Below the pieces are notes generated by a model. That model saw only the letters and a list, made by a program, of their open reading frames with translations. It made no database searches and was not told the DNA's origin. 64,000 bases of DNA from contig JAYRWH010000004.1 in assembly GCA_041918155.1 (NCBI GenBank), positions 76,681 to 140,680 of the forward strand, given 5' to 3'. This document shows positions 28,587 to 37,458 of the stretch, piece by piece (position 1 is the first letter of the stretch; every line of letters begins with the position of its first letter). Made by a program: the position numbers and the translations under genes. Source of the stretch: UBA668 sp041918155 (GTDB taxonomy: Bacteria > Actinomycetota > Acidimicrobiia > Acidimicrobiales > Ilumatobacteraceae).

Positions 28587-29495
28587 GTGAACTCCGTCGT
28601 GCAGGTCGGCTCGGTCACCCTTCCCGCGCCGGTGATGACAGCGTCGGGGACGGCGGGGCACGGGGCTGAGCTGGCGCCGTACTTCGACCTGTCGGCGCTC
28701 GGGGCGCTCGTGGTGAAGTCGCTCTCCGCGTTCGAGTGGGATGGCAACCCCGCGCCGCGGGTGCACCCTGCTGGCGTGGGCATGATCAACGCCGTCGGGC
28801 TGCAGGGCCCCGGCGTGGAGCACTGGCTGGCCGAGGAGTTGCCCGCGCTCGCTGCCACCGGCGCCCGCGTGGTTGCCAGCATCTGGGGCCGCTCGGTGGA
28901 GGACTACCGGCAGGCGGCCGAGATGCTCGACGCCGCGCCCGCGTGCGTGATCGCCGTCGAGGTGAACCTGTCGTGCCCCAACCTGGAGGGCCGGCGCGGC
29001 ATCTTCGCCCACGACGCCGTCCTGTCGGCCGAGGTGATCGCGGCCACGGCCGGGTGCGGGCGGCCGAGGTGGGCCAAGCTGAGCCCGAACACCGACCGCG
29101 TCGTGGAGGTCGCCGAAGCGGTGCACGACGCGGGGGCCGAGGCCGTGACGCTGGTCAACACCCTGCTCGGGATGGTGCTCGACCCCGACACGCTCGGGCC
29201 GGTGTTGGGTGCGGGCGGGGGCGGCTACAGCGGCCGGCCGGTCCACCCCGTGGCCGTGCGCACCGTGTACGACGTGCACGCGGCCCTGCCCGAGCTGCCG
29301 ATCATCGGTACCGGGGGAGTCGCGACTGGCTGGGACGCGGCCGAGTTGATGCTCGCCGGCGCCAGCGCCATCCAGGTGGGTACAGCGACCTTCGCCGACC
29401 CGCGTGCCCCGTTGAACGTCCAGCGTGAGCTGCTGGCCTGGTGCGCCGAGCGTGGGCTGGCCCCTTCCGAGCTCACCGGCCGCGCCCACCTCTGA
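28587..29495 (+). CDS. pyrD: dihydroorotate dehydrogenase, class 1
   Basis: About 302 residues. FMN TIM barrel without N-terminal membrane helix; VEVNLSCPN carries the active-site cysteine loop, so class 1 (cytosolic), probably 1B. GVGMINAVGLQGPG and PIIGTGGVATGWDAAELMLAGA also match the family. Class 1B enzymes need a PyrK partner, which is not in this window. The GTG at 28587 lies 16 bases after the carB stop; the GTG overlapping that stop leads into a short closed frame. Confidence 0.92.
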   Translation: MNSVVQVGSVTLPAPVMTASGTAGHGAELAPYFDLSALGALVVKSLSAFEWDGNPAPRVHPAGVGMINAVGLQGPGVEHWLAEELPALAATGARVVASIWGRSVEDYRQAAEMLDAAPACVIAVEVNLSCPNLEGRRGIFAHDAVLSAEVIAATAGCGRPRWAKLSPNTDRVVEVAEAVHDAGAEAVTLVNTLLGMVLDPDTLGPVLGAGGGGYSGRPVHPVAVRTVYDVHAALPELPIIGTGGVATGWDAAELMLAGASAIQVGTATFADPRAPLNVQRELLAWCAERGLAPSELTGRAHL

Positions 29496-29535
29496 GCCGC
29501 TCTTCCGAGGCTTTCCTGCCGCCGGGCCGCCCTCC

Positions 29536-29572
29536 GAGTGTTTTCGTCGTACCTGTACCGACGGAGACACTC
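29536..29572 (+). terminator. hairpin after pyrD
   Basis: Arms 29536-29549 and 29559-29572 pair over 14 bases with two G-U pairs around a 9-base loop. No U tract follows, as is usual for GC-rich actinobacteria. It separates carAB-pyrD from mihF. Confidence 0.6.
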
Positions 29573-29651
29573 CAACAAGGCGGCTGCCGCCGGAAACCCT
29601 CGGACGGTGTGACAGGAGGCCGATTGCCGTCGTGTGCTGGGGGTTTGCGGC

Positions 29652-29657
29652 TAGGGT
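29652..29657 (+). promoter_or_regulatory. -10 box, leaderless type, mihF
   Basis: TAGGGT with 6 bases to the ATG at 29664. Confidence 0.45.
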
Positions 29658-29663
29658 CGCCCT

Positions 29664-29975
29664 ATGGCAACACCTCCGCAACTCACCCCCGAACAGCGCG
29701 CGAACGCTCTGGCCAAGGCCGCCGAGGCCCGTTCCGCCCGCGCCGAGGTCAAGAACCAGTTGAAGATGGGCACCCTCTCGCTCGTCGAGGCCCTGGCCTC
29801 GGGCAGCGAGACCGTCGGCAAGTTGAAGGTCGTGTCGTTGCTCGAGTCGCTGCCCGGCGTCGGCAAGGTCAAGGCCCGCAAGATCATGGACGAGATCGGC
29901 ATTGCCGACAATCGACGTGTCCAGGGCCTCGGTGCCCAGCAGAAGCAGGCACTGCTCGCGCAATTCGGCAAGTGA
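29664..29975 (+). CDS. mihF: actinobacterial integration host factor mIHF
   Basis: 103 residues. Basic, helical nucleoid protein with a helix-two-turn-helix element, LLESLPGVGKVKARKIMDEIG, as in mycobacterial and Streptomyces mIHF. Binds DNA non-specifically and bends it. Located directly before gmk, as in most Actinobacteria. pyrF, often next to it elsewhere, is absent. Confidence 0.95.
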   Translation: MATPPQLTPEQRANALAKAAEARSARAEVKNQLKMGTLSLVEALASGSETVGKLKVVSLLESLPGVGKVKARKIMDEIGIADNRRVQGLGAQQKQALLAQFGK

Positions 29976-29978
29976 GGC

Positions 29979-30545
29979 ATGGGCTCGGTCCCGTCCTCGG
30001 CACCGCGCATCTTCATCGTGTCCGGCCCCGGCGGGGTGGGGAAGGGCACGATCGTGAACGCCCTGGTGGAACGCGATCCCCGGCTGTGGCTCAGCCGGTC
30101 GTGGACCACGCGCGAGCAACGTCCTGGTGAAGCCGACGGTGCCTACGTCTTCACCGACCGCGCCTCGTTCGAGCGGCGCATCGCCAACGGCGGGTTCTTG
30201 GAGTGGACCGAGTTCCTCGGCAATTACTACGGCACGCCCACGCCGGATGCGGTTCACGGCCTCGACGTTGTGCTCGAGATCGAGGTCGACGGCGCCCGCC
30301 AGGTGAAGGTGTTGCACCCCGAGGCGGTGCTCATCTTCGTGCTGCCGCCGTCACGCCAGGAGCAGGAGCGCCGCCTGCGTGGCCGGGGCGATGCGGAGCA
30401 GAAGGTGGCCCAACGGCTGCAGAAGGCCCTCGACGAGGAGCCGGTGGGGATGTCGATTGCCAACCATGTCGTGGTCAACGACGAGCTCGAGCGCACCGTG
30501 GAGGAGATGGGTGAGATCATCGCCCATCATCGCTCCACCCACTGA
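29979..30545 (+). CDS. gmk: guanylate kinase
   Basis: 188 residues. Phosphorylates GMP to GDP. P-loop SGPGGVGKGTIV near residue 15, GMP site SWTTREQRPGEADGAYVF, EWTEFLGNYYGTP, and the lid with RLRGRGDAEQKVAQRL. Starts 3 bases after mihF. Confidence 0.95.
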   Translation: MGSVPSSAPRIFIVSGPGGVGKGTIVNALVERDPRLWLSRSWTTREQRPGEADGAYVFTDRASFERRIANGGFLEWTEFLGNYYGTPTPDAVHGLDVVLEIEVDGARQVKVLHPEAVLIFVLPPSRQEQERRLRGRGDAEQKVAQRLQKALDEEPVGMSIANHVVVNDELERTVEEMGEIIAHHRSTH

Positions 30546-30555
30546 GTTCTGCCGG

Positions 30556-30561
30556 TAGACT
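30556..30561 (+). promoter_or_regulatory. candidate -10 box for rpoZ
   Basis: TAGACT 26 bases before the rpoZ ATG; the leader contains AGGAGG about 7 bases before the start, so this message would have a normal leader. Confidence 0.4.
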
Positions 30562-30587
30562 GCATCGCTGCTTTCAGGAGGCAACGG

Positions 30588-30872
30588 ATGTCCACGCGCT
30601 CGTTCGACACGATGATCAACCCGCAGATCGAGGAGCTCCTCGATCGCGTCGATTCCAAGTTCAGCCTCGTCACGCTCGCTGCCCGTCGCGCTCGCCAGAT
30701 CAACAGCTACTTCAACCAGCTCGGCGATGGCCTCGGCCACATGGTGCCGCCGCAGGTCAGCAGTGTTGCCCGCAAGCCGCTCAGCATCGCCTTCGAGGAG
30801 ATCGCGGCCGACAAGATCGAGCGCGTCGAGCATGTCGCTCCCGCCGACGCCGAGGCCACCGTAGAGGCCTGA
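30588..30872 (+). CDS. rpoZ: RNA polymerase omega subunit
   Basis: 94 residues. INPQIEELLDRVDSKFSLVTLAARRARQIN holds the conserved omega core that clamps beta-prime; PLSIAFEEIAADKIER follows. AGGAGG ribosome site upstream. gmk-rpoZ-coaBC-metK-priA is a standard actinobacterial order. Confidence 0.95.
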   Translation: MSTRSFDTMINPQIEELLDRVDSKFSLVTLAARRARQINSYFNQLGDGLGHMVPPQVSSVARKPLSIAFEEIAADKIERVEHVAPADAEATVEA

Positions 30873-30885
30873 GCCTCACCCCGCC

Positions 30886-32121
30886 ATGCTCGCCGGCAAG
30901 CGCATCGTGCTCGGTGTCACCGGGGGCATCGCGGCCTACAAGGCCGTCGAGGTGTGCCGTCGGCTCGTCGATGCCGGCGCCCACGTCGTGCCGGTGATGA
31001 CCGAAGGGGCCGAGCACTTCATCGGCCGTACCACCCTGTCCGCGCTCGCCAGCGAGCCCGTGCAGACCAGCCTGTGGGACGAAGCCAGCCCGATCCCGCA
31101 CACCCGGCTCGGCCAGTCGGCCGACCTCGTGCTGGTTGCCCCGGCCACGGCCCGTCTCCTGTCGGCCTACGCCGCTGGGTACAGCCACGACCTGCTCACG
31201 AATGTGCTGATCGCCACCCGCGCCCCCGTGATGGTGTGCCCGGCGATGCACACCGAGATGTGGGAGCACCCCGCGGTGCGGGCCAACGTGGCCACCCTGC
31301 GCTCCCGTGGCGTCCACATCATCGAGCCCGAGGAAGGCCGCCTTGCCGGTGGCGATGTCGGCGCCGGCCGCCTCGCCACCCCCGAGCGCATCGTCGCCGC
31401 GGTGGAAGCACTGCTCGGCGGTGGCGAAATTGCCGGCGACCTCGCCGGCCTCAGCGTCGTCGTTTCCGCCGGCGGCACCCGCGAGCCGATCGATGCTGTG
31501 CGCGTGATCGCCAACCGCAGCAGCGGCAAGCAGGGCTACGCCCTCGCCGCCGAGGCCGCGTCGCGCGGAGCTCGAGTCACTCTCGTGTCCACGGTCGAGC
31601 TACCCGTGCCCGTCGGCGTTACCGTCCGCCCGGTGGAAACCGCAGCGCAGATGCAAGCCGCACTCGAGGCCCTCGCACCGACCGCCGATGTCGTGCTGAT
31701 GGCCGCCGCCGTCGCCGACTTCCGCCCAGCGGCCCCGGCCGCCGGCAAGCTCAAGAAGCACGACGGCATCCCCGAGATCGTGCTCGAAGCGACCCCCGAC
31801 ATCCTTGCCGGCCTCGGTGCGAACAAGCCCGCCGGCCAGGTGCTCGTCGGGTTCGCGGCCGAGACGAGCGATCTGCGCGCCAACGCCGAGCGCAAGCTCG
31901 CCCGCAAGCATCTTGACCTCATCGTCGCCAACGACGTCGCCGCCCCCGGTGTGGGCTTCCAACACGACACGAATGCCGTCACGCTGCTGCAGCCCGGAGG
32001 AGCGGCCGACACGGTCGCTCTCACCGACAAACGATCCATCGCGAGGGCCGTTCTGGATACTGTTGTCCGGATTCGCGCCGCCAGCGCCACCCCCAACAGC
32101 AAGAGGAGCCTCACATCGTGA
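30886..32121 (+). CDS. coaBC: phosphopantothenoylcysteine synthetase/decarboxylase
   Basis: 411 residues, bifunctional. CoaC part (about 1-180): FMN-dependent decarboxylase with GVTGGIAAYKAVEVCR, active-site His in HTRLGQSADL and the CPAMHTEMW motif. CoaB part (about 190-400): VVSAGGTREPIDAVRVIANRSSGKQG and AAAVADFRP. Two steps of coenzyme A synthesis. Overlaps metK by 4 bases. Confidence 0.96.
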   Translation: MLAGKRIVLGVTGGIAAYKAVEVCRRLVDAGAHVVPVMTEGAEHFIGRTTLSALASEPVQTSLWDEASPIPHTRLGQSADLVLVAPATARLLSAYAAGYSHDLLTNVLIATRAPVMVCPAMHTEMWEHPAVRANVATLRSRGVHIIEPEEGRLAGGDVGAGRLATPERIVAAVEALLGGGEIAGDLAGLSVVVSAGGTREPIDAVRVIANRSSGKQGYALAAEAASRGARVTLVSTVELPVPVGVTVRPVETAAQMQAALEALAPTADVVLMAAAVADFRPAAPAAGKLKKHDGIPEIVLEATPDILAGLGANKPAGQVLVGFAAETSDLRANAERKLARKHLDLIVANDVAAPGVGFQHDTNAVTLLQPGGAADTVALTDKRSIARAVLDTVVRIRAASATPNSKRSLTS

Positions 32122-33311
32122 GCAGGTACACGTTCACTTCCGAGAGTGTGACCGAGGGTCACCCGGACAAGATGGCCGACCAGGTCAGCGACGCGGTGCT
32201 CGACGCCATCCTCGCCGAAGACCCGCACGGCCGTGTCGCCTGCGAGACGCTGCTCACGACCGGCCTTTGCGTGGTGGCCGGCGAGATCACCACCTTTGCC
32301 TATGTCGACATCCCCAAGCTGGCCCGCGAGGTCATCAACGGGATCGGCTACGACAACGCGCTGTACGGCTTCGACGGCAATACCTGTGGCGTCATCGTCT
32401 CGATCGACGAGCAGAGCCCCGACATCGCCCAGGGCGTCGACAAGAGCGAAGAGGTGCGCGCCACTGGCCATGCCGAGGATCAGCTCGAGCTGCAGGGCGC
32501 GGGCGACCAGGGCATGATGTTCGGCTACGCCTGCGACGAGACGCCCGATCTCATGCCGATGCCGATCTGGCTGGCGCACCGCCTCAGCGAGCGCCTCAGC
32601 GAGGTGCGCAAGAGCGGCGCCATCCCGTACCTGCGCCCCGATGGCAAGACCCAGGTCAGCGTCGAGTACGAGAACGGTCGCCCGATCCGGCTCAACAATG
32701 TGCTCATCAGCACCCAGCACCAGGACGGCGTCGACCGCGATACCGTGATCCGCCCCGACCTCATCGAACAGGTCATCAGCCCGGTCGTGCCCGAGCAGTT
32801 CGCCGGCGACAAGTACGAGGTGCACGTCAACCCGACGGGCAAGTTCGTCATCGGTGGCCCTCATGGCGACACCGGGCTCACCGGCCGCAAGATCATCGTC
32901 GACACATACGGCGGCATGGGCCGTCACGGCGGCGGCGCGTTCAGCGGCAAGGACCCGAGCAAGGTCGACCGCTCCGCGGCGTATGCGGCCCGCTGGGTCG
33001 CCAAGCATGTGGTGGCCTCCGGCGCAGCGACGCGCTGCGAGGTGCAGGTGGCGTACGCCATCGGCATGGCCCACCCGGTGAGCATCCTGGTCGAGACGTT
33101 CGGCACCGGGAAGGTCTCCGACGAGCAGATCGTCCAGGCCGTGCGCGACACCTTCGACCTGCGTCCCGGTGCGATCGTTCGCGACCTCGACCTGAAGCGC
33201 CCGATCTACCGCAAGACCGCCGCCTACGGTCACTTCGGCCGCAACCTGCCCGAGTTCACCTGGGAGCAGGTCAGCCGCCTCGACCAGTTCATGCGCGCCG
33301 TCGGCGTGTGA
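32118..33311 (+). CDS. metK: S-adenosylmethionine synthetase
   Basis: 397 residues. Makes SAM from methionine and ATP. SESVTEGHPDKMADQVSDA, GAGDQGMMFGYA and GGGAFSGKDPSKVDRSAAY are the three signatures. GTG start with GAGG upstream inside coaBC; stop overlaps priA in GTGA. No SAM riboswitch is visible, since the gene is internal to an operon. Confidence 0.97.
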   Translation: MSRYTFTSESVTEGHPDKMADQVSDAVLDAILAEDPHGRVACETLLTTGLCVVAGEITTFAYVDIPKLAREVINGIGYDNALYGFDGNTCGVIVSIDEQSPDIAQGVDKSEEVRATGHAEDQLELQGAGDQGMMFGYACDETPDLMPMPIWLAHRLSERLSEVRKSGAIPYLRPDGKTQVSVEYENGRPIRLNNVLISTQHQDGVDRDTVIRPDLIEQVISPVVPEQFAGDKYEVHVNPTGKFVIGGPHGDTGLTGRKIIVDTYGGMGRHGGGAFSGKDPSKVDRSAAYAARWVAKHVVASGAATRCEVQVAYAIGMAHPVSILVETFGTGKVSDEQIVQAVRDTFDLRPGAIVRDLDLKRPIYRKTAAYGHFGRNLPEFTWEQVSRLDQFMRAVGV

Positions 33312-35038
33312 GCACTGCGGGCGATCCTTCGCCCGTCCTGGTGGCGCGCGTCGTCCCGAACGTGACCGGGCTCGACAAACAGTTCGACTACCTCGTCCCC
33401 GAACCGCTGCGCGACAGTGTGGCGGTGGGTTCGCTCGTGCGCGTCCCGCTGCACGGGCGCCGGGTCGGGGGGTGGGTGGTCGCGCTCGGGCCGCCGTCGG
33501 GTGATGTCGCCGCCGAGAAGCTGCTGCCGTTGGCGAAGTGTTCGTCGATCGGCCCGTCGCCCGAGGTGATCGAACTGGCCGAGTGGGCCGCAGTGCGGTT
33601 CGCCGCGGCGCGCCTGCGCCCGTTCATGGTGGCGGCCGATCCGCCGGTGATGGTCGGGGCGTTGCCAGCGCGGCGGCGCACGGTGTGTGCGAGTGATGGT
33701 GCGTACGGCGTTACCAGCGGGGTGCGCTGGATCGCGCCGCTCACTGATCCGTTGCCGATGGTGGTCGATCTGGTGCGCCGGGGCGGTCCGGCGATCGTCA
33801 TCCACCCCACGCCGGCGGCGGCGAAGGCGGTTGCCAGTCGGTTGCGTAAGACGGGTCTCACGGTGGCCCACGTGCCCGACGAGTGGGCGTCCGCGGCGGG
33901 GGGTGTCGATGTGGTCGTCGGCAGCCGAGGCGCCGTCTGGTCGCCGTGCCCCGGTCTGCGCACGATCGTGGTGCTCGATGAGCACGATGAAGCCCTGCAG
34001 GAGGAACGCACACCCACGTGGCACGCCCGCGATGTCGCGATCGAGCGGGTTCGGCGCGCCGGGGGAGCGTGTGTGCTGGTGTCGCCGTGCCCGACAGCCA
34101 CAGCGCTGCACTGGGCCGGTTCGCGGGTGGAGTACGCCGACGCGTCGGAACGGGTGGCGGGGTGGCCGTTCATCGAGGTCGTGGACCGCACCGACGAGGA
34201 GCCGTGGAAGCGCTCGCTGCTGACGTCGGCGCTGATCGCTCACCTGCGCGACGCGAGCAAGCGGGTGGTGTGCGTGATCAACACCACCGGCCGGGCGCGG
34301 CTGCTGGCCTGCCGCGCGTGCCGCACGATCCAGCGTTGTGTGGCCTGCGAGGCCGCCGTCGTCCAGGACGACGCGGGCATGTACGTCTGCCGCCGCTGTG
34401 GCACGGTGCGCCCGGCCGTGTGTCAGGTCTGTGGCTCCAGTGCCATGGCGATCGTGAAGCCCGGTGTCACCCGCCTGCGCGAGGAGTTGGAGGCCGCGGC
34501 GAACCGGCCGGTCGTGGCCGTCACCGGCGAGAGCGACGAGTTGGCGCCCGCCGACGTATACGTGGGTACCGAAGCCGTGCTGCACCGGGTACGAGGCGTC
34601 GACGTGGTCGCCTTTCTCGACTTCGACACCGAGCTGCTCGCGCCGCGCTACCGGGCCGCGGAGGCCGCGCTCTCGCTGCTCGTGCGCGCCGGTCGACTCG
34701 TCGGCGCTCGTAGCAGAGGTGGGCGGGTGCTCGTGCAGACGTTCGTGCCCCACCACGAGTTGCTGCAGGCGGTCGCATTCGCCGATCCTGCCCGGTTGGT
34801 GGATGGCGAGCTGGCCCGCCGGCGGCTGTTCGCCCTGCCGCCCTTCGGCGCGCTCGCCGCGGTGGAGGGCACGGGTGCCGCCGAGTTCGGCGTGGCGACC
34901 GGGCTGGAGTGCGCGCCGACGGCCAAGGGCGTGCTCGTGCGGGCGACGACGTGGGAGGCACTGGCGGCCGGCCTGGCCGCTCCCCCGCGGCCGAAGGGCT
35001 CGCGGCTGCGGGTGGTTGTCGACCCCGCCCGCGCCTGA
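33308..35038 (+). CDS. priA: PriA-like primosomal protein N', probably helicase-inactive
   Basis: 576 residues, shorter than classical PriA (about 700). The N-terminal DNA-binding domain (RVVPNVTGLDKQFDYLVPE) is kept. The zinc region has four CxxC pairs: CRAC, CVAC, CRRC, CQVC. No Walker A GxGKT is found where motif I should be, and motif II reads DEHDEA. Loss of Walker A is known for actinobacterial PriA, so it is probably a structural replication-restart factor. Overlaps metK (GTGA). Confidence 0.9.
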   Translation: MSTAGDPSPVLVARVVPNVTGLDKQFDYLVPEPLRDSVAVGSLVRVPLHGRRVGGWVVALGPPSGDVAAEKLLPLAKCSSIGPSPEVIELAEWAAVRFAAARLRPFMVAADPPVMVGALPARRRTVCASDGAYGVTSGVRWIAPLTDPLPMVVDLVRRGGPAIVIHPTPAAAKAVASRLRKTGLTVAHVPDEWASAAGGVDVVVGSRGAVWSPCPGLRTIVVLDEHDEALQEERTPTWHARDVAIERVRRAGGACVLVSPCPTATALHWAGSRVEYADASERVAGWPFIEVVDRTDEEPWKRSLLTSALIAHLRDASKRVVCVINTTGRARLLACRACRTIQRCVACEAAVVQDDAGMYVCRRCGTVRPAVCQVCGSSAMAIVKPGVTRLREELEAAANRPVVAVTGESDELAPADVYVGTEAVLHRVRGVDVVAFLDFDTELLAPRYRAAEAALSLLVRAGRLVGARSRGGRVLVQTFVPHHELLQAVAFADPARLVDGELARRRLFALPPFGALAAVEGTGAAEFGVATGLECAPTAKGVLVRATTWEALAAGLAAPPRPKGSRLRVVVDPARA

Positions 35039-35084
35039 CCGGGCCGCCCCGCCAATTCGTCACGTGGAGATCCGCCGAGCGGCC

Positions 35085-35090
35085 TAGCCT
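35085..35090 (+). promoter_or_regulatory. -10 box, leaderless type, MFS gene
   Basis: TAGCCT with 8 bases to the GTG at 35099. Confidence 0.45.
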
Positions 35091-35098
35091 CGACGATC

Positions 35099-36313
35099 GT
35101 GTCGACGCCGGGGTTCCGCTCATTCAGCCCGGCGCTGCAACGGTTCTTCCTCGCGACGGTCGTGAACATGATCGGCTCGGCCGCGATGTTCGGCTTCGTG
35201 CTCATCTACTTCCACGAGATCCGTCACCTGCCGATGAGCCACGCCGGCCTCGCCGTCGGCGCGATGAGCTTCACGATGGTGCTGCTCACGCCGACGGCCG
35301 GCTTCCTCTCCGACCACTTCGGATCGCGCACGATGCTGGCGCTCGGCTGCTTGGTGTCGATCGTCGCCGCCGTCGGCTATGCGTTCGTCGACTCGTTCGT
35401 CACGGCCGTGGCGGTGTCGGTGGTGCTCGGCATCGGCAACGCACTGTGGTTCCCCGCGCAGGCCGCCCTGCTCACGCTCATCGTGGAACCCCGCCAGCGT
35501 CCAGCCGTGATGGCGTTCTCCCGGGCCGCGCTCAACATCGGCGCGGCGCTCGGCGGGGTGCTCGGCGGGTTCCTCGTTCACGCCTCCACGCTCAGCTCGT
35601 TCCGCTGGCTGTTCGCGGTGAATGCGGCCACATACGTGATGTTCCTGGCCGTCCTGCCGGGGTTGCCGGACGGCCGGATCCCGCTCGAGCAGCGCCGCCA
35701 ACGTGGCGAGGGCTTCGCCGTCGTCCTGCGCGACAAGTTCTTCGTGCGCCTTCTCGCGAGCGACATCGCGATCGCGCTCGGGTTCGGGTTCCTCTGGGCC
35801 TTCATGCCCGCCTACGCCTCGGCGATCGGGATCAACAAGATCACGATCGGCATCCTCTTCACGTTCGGCGCGACGAGCGTGGCGATCACCCAGATCCCCA
35901 CGCTGCGCTGGGTGCGTGGGGGTCGGCGGATGGTGTGGCTGGCGGTGATGAACGGGTGGTTCGCTGCCGCGTTCATCGTCATGCTGATCACCCCGCACGT
36001 CGCCGTCGGCCTCGCGGTGGTGGGTATCGGCCTCGCCCAGGTGCTCGGTGGGTTCGGCGAGTCGGTGCTCGGCGCGGTGCGCCAACCGCTGACCTCTGAC
36101 CTGGCGCCACCGGAACTGGTCGGCCGTTACTTCGGCTTGGCCACGATGGTGTTCCAGGGGTGCATGGGCCTGGCCAACAGCTTCGGCGGCGTGGTGATGC
36201 AGCACTCGCTCAGCGCAGTGTGGTTGGTCCCGCTCGTGGCCTCACTGGCCGGCATCTTCGCGTCGCTGGCCCTGCGGCGCCAGATCCCTGAGCACGCCGC
36301 CATCAGCGCATGA
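35099..36313 (+). CDS. MFS transporter
   Basis: 404 residues with about twelve hydrophobic segments. The loop 2-3 signature reads GFLSDHFGSRTM, close to the MFS consensus. A membrane exporter or importer; the substrate cannot be told from sequence. Probably its own transcription unit. The last 11 bases overlap the convergent methyltransferase gene. Confidence 0.85.
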   Translation: MSTPGFRSFSPALQRFFLATVVNMIGSAAMFGFVLIYFHEIRHLPMSHAGLAVGAMSFTMVLLTPTAGFLSDHFGSRTMLALGCLVSIVAAVGYAFVDSFVTAVAVSVVLGIGNALWFPAQAALLTLIVEPRQRPAVMAFSRAALNIGAALGGVLGGFLVHASTLSSFRWLFAVNAATYVMFLAVLPGLPDGRIPLEQRRQRGEGFAVVLRDKFFVRLLASDIAIALGFGFLWAFMPAYASAIGINKITIGILFTFGATSVAITQIPTLRWVRGGRRMVWLAVMNGWFAAAFIVMLITPHVAVGLAVVGIGLAQVLGGFGESVLGAVRQPLTSDLAPPELVGRYFGLATMVFQGCMGLANSFGGVVMQHSLSAVWLVPLVASLAGIFASLALRRQIPEHAAISA

Positions 36314-36908
36314 CGCTGCGCAGGATCCGGTAGCCGGCAGAACTGGCGAGGCGGTCGGTCGGCCACCCTTGACTCGTCAACCAGCCCTGCAACGAGTCGC
36401 TACCGAGGTGCTTGTGCACCACCATCACCGCCTCGCCGCCAAGGGCCATCCGACCGAGCCAGCGGTGCAGCATCGCGTGCAGCGCGGGCTTGCCGATGCG
36501 GATGGCGGGGTTGCTCCAGATCGTGGCGAACGGCACGTCGTCGGGCAACTCGTCCGGAGCGCACACGCGCACGTTGGCGATGCCGTTGCGCTCGGCGTTG
36601 GCACGGCACAGGGCGCGGGCGCGATCGTTCACATCCACCGCCCACACGGTTGCGCCCGGCGCCCGGCGGGCCATGGTCAAGGCGATGGCTCCGGTGCCGC
36701 ACCCGAGGTCGAGCAGGTCGCCGCCGGCGGCCGGCGGCGGCGCCTTCAACAGCAGCAGCTTGGTGCCCGAGTCGATGCGGTCGTAGCCGAAAACACCCCG
36801 ATCGGTGCCGAGCGTGAGCTGCAGATCGGGCAGGAGCAGCAACACGTCGCGAGGTGCGGACTCGGTGGTGGGTTCCTCGTCGAAGTAGTGCGAAGCGGGG
36901 GCGGACAT
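36303..36908 (-). CDS. RsmC/MTS-type small-domain methyltransferase
   Basis: 201 residues from ATG 36908. LLDLGCGTGAIALTMAR is the SAM site and WSNPAIRIGK corresponds to the NPP[FY] catalytic motif of 16S rRNA guanine-N2 methyltransferases (RsmC-like), here with Ala as third residue. Probably modifies rRNA. Divergent from def across 22 bases. Longer in-frame starts would run into def. Confidence 0.8.
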   Translation of the reverse strand: MSAPASHYFDEEPTTESAPRDVLLLLPDLQLTLGTDRGVFGYDRIDSGTKLLLLKAPPPAAGGDLLDLGCGTGAIALTMARRAPGATVWAVDVNDRARALCRANAERNGIANVRVCAPDELPDDVPFATIWSNPAIRIGKPALHAMLHRWLGRMALGGEAVMVVHKHLGSDSLQGWLTSQGWPTDRLASSAGYRILRSVMR

Positions 36909-36916
36909 TCCGTGGC

Positions 36917-36922
36917 TAGCCT
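36917..36922 (+). promoter_or_regulatory. -10 box, leaderless type, def
   Basis: TAGCCT with 8 bases to the def ATG at 36931; it lies in the 22-base gap between divergent genes. Confidence 0.45.
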
Positions 36923-36930
36923 TGCACCTC

Positions 36931-37458
36931 ATGGCGTACGAGATCCGCACTTACGGCGACCCGGTGCTCAAGGCTGCTTCCAGCGCCGTCACCGACGTCA
37001 ACGGCAAGATCGCCCGCCTCATCGATGACATGTTCGACACGCTCTACGAGAGCGATTCGGGCATCGCCCTCGCCGCGCCGCAGATCGGTGTGCAGAAGCA
37101 GATCGTGGTGTGGGACATCGATGACACGCCAGTGGCGCTCATCAACCCTGTGGTGGTGGAGAGCGATGGGGAGTGGGTGTACAGCGAAGGCTGCCTCAGC
37201 ATTCCCGAGCTCTACGTCGACATCCTGCGCCCCAACCGCGTCCTGGTGCGCGGCCTCGACATCGACGGTAACGAGATGGAGATCGAGGGCAGCGAGCTGA
37301 TGGGCCGCATGCTGCAGCACGAGATCGACCATCTGCACGGTGTGCTGATGTTCGACCGGATGACGCCCGAGCAGCGCAAGCTGGCCATGGCCGAGTACCG
37401 CAAGCTGCAGGAGGCGCCGGCCCACACCCCGCAGAAGCGCCGCCTGCGCATCCTGTGA
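36931..37458 (+). CDS. def: peptide deformylase
   Basis: 175 residues. Removes formyl from new proteins. All three motifs are present: GIALAAPQIGV, EGCLSI (metal Cys) and HEIDH (metal His and catalytic Glu). GTG-start fmt overlaps its stop, so deformylation and formylation enzymes are coupled. Confidence 0.95.
   Translation: MAYEIRTYGDPVLKAASSAVTDVNGKIARLIDDMFDTLYESDSGIALAAPQIGVQKQIVVWDIDDTPVALINPVVVESDGEWVYSEGCLSIPELYVDILRPNRVLVRGLDIDGNEMEIEGSELMGRMLQHEIDHLHGVLMFDRMTPEQRKLAMAEYRKLQEAPAHTPQKRRLRIL

Noticed and set aside
32118..32121. SAM riboswitch before metK
   Set aside because: metK overlaps coaBC by 4 bases, leaving no leader.
31536..33233. 565-codon frame antisense to coaBC-metK
   Set aside because: Opposes two certain genes and shows no motif.
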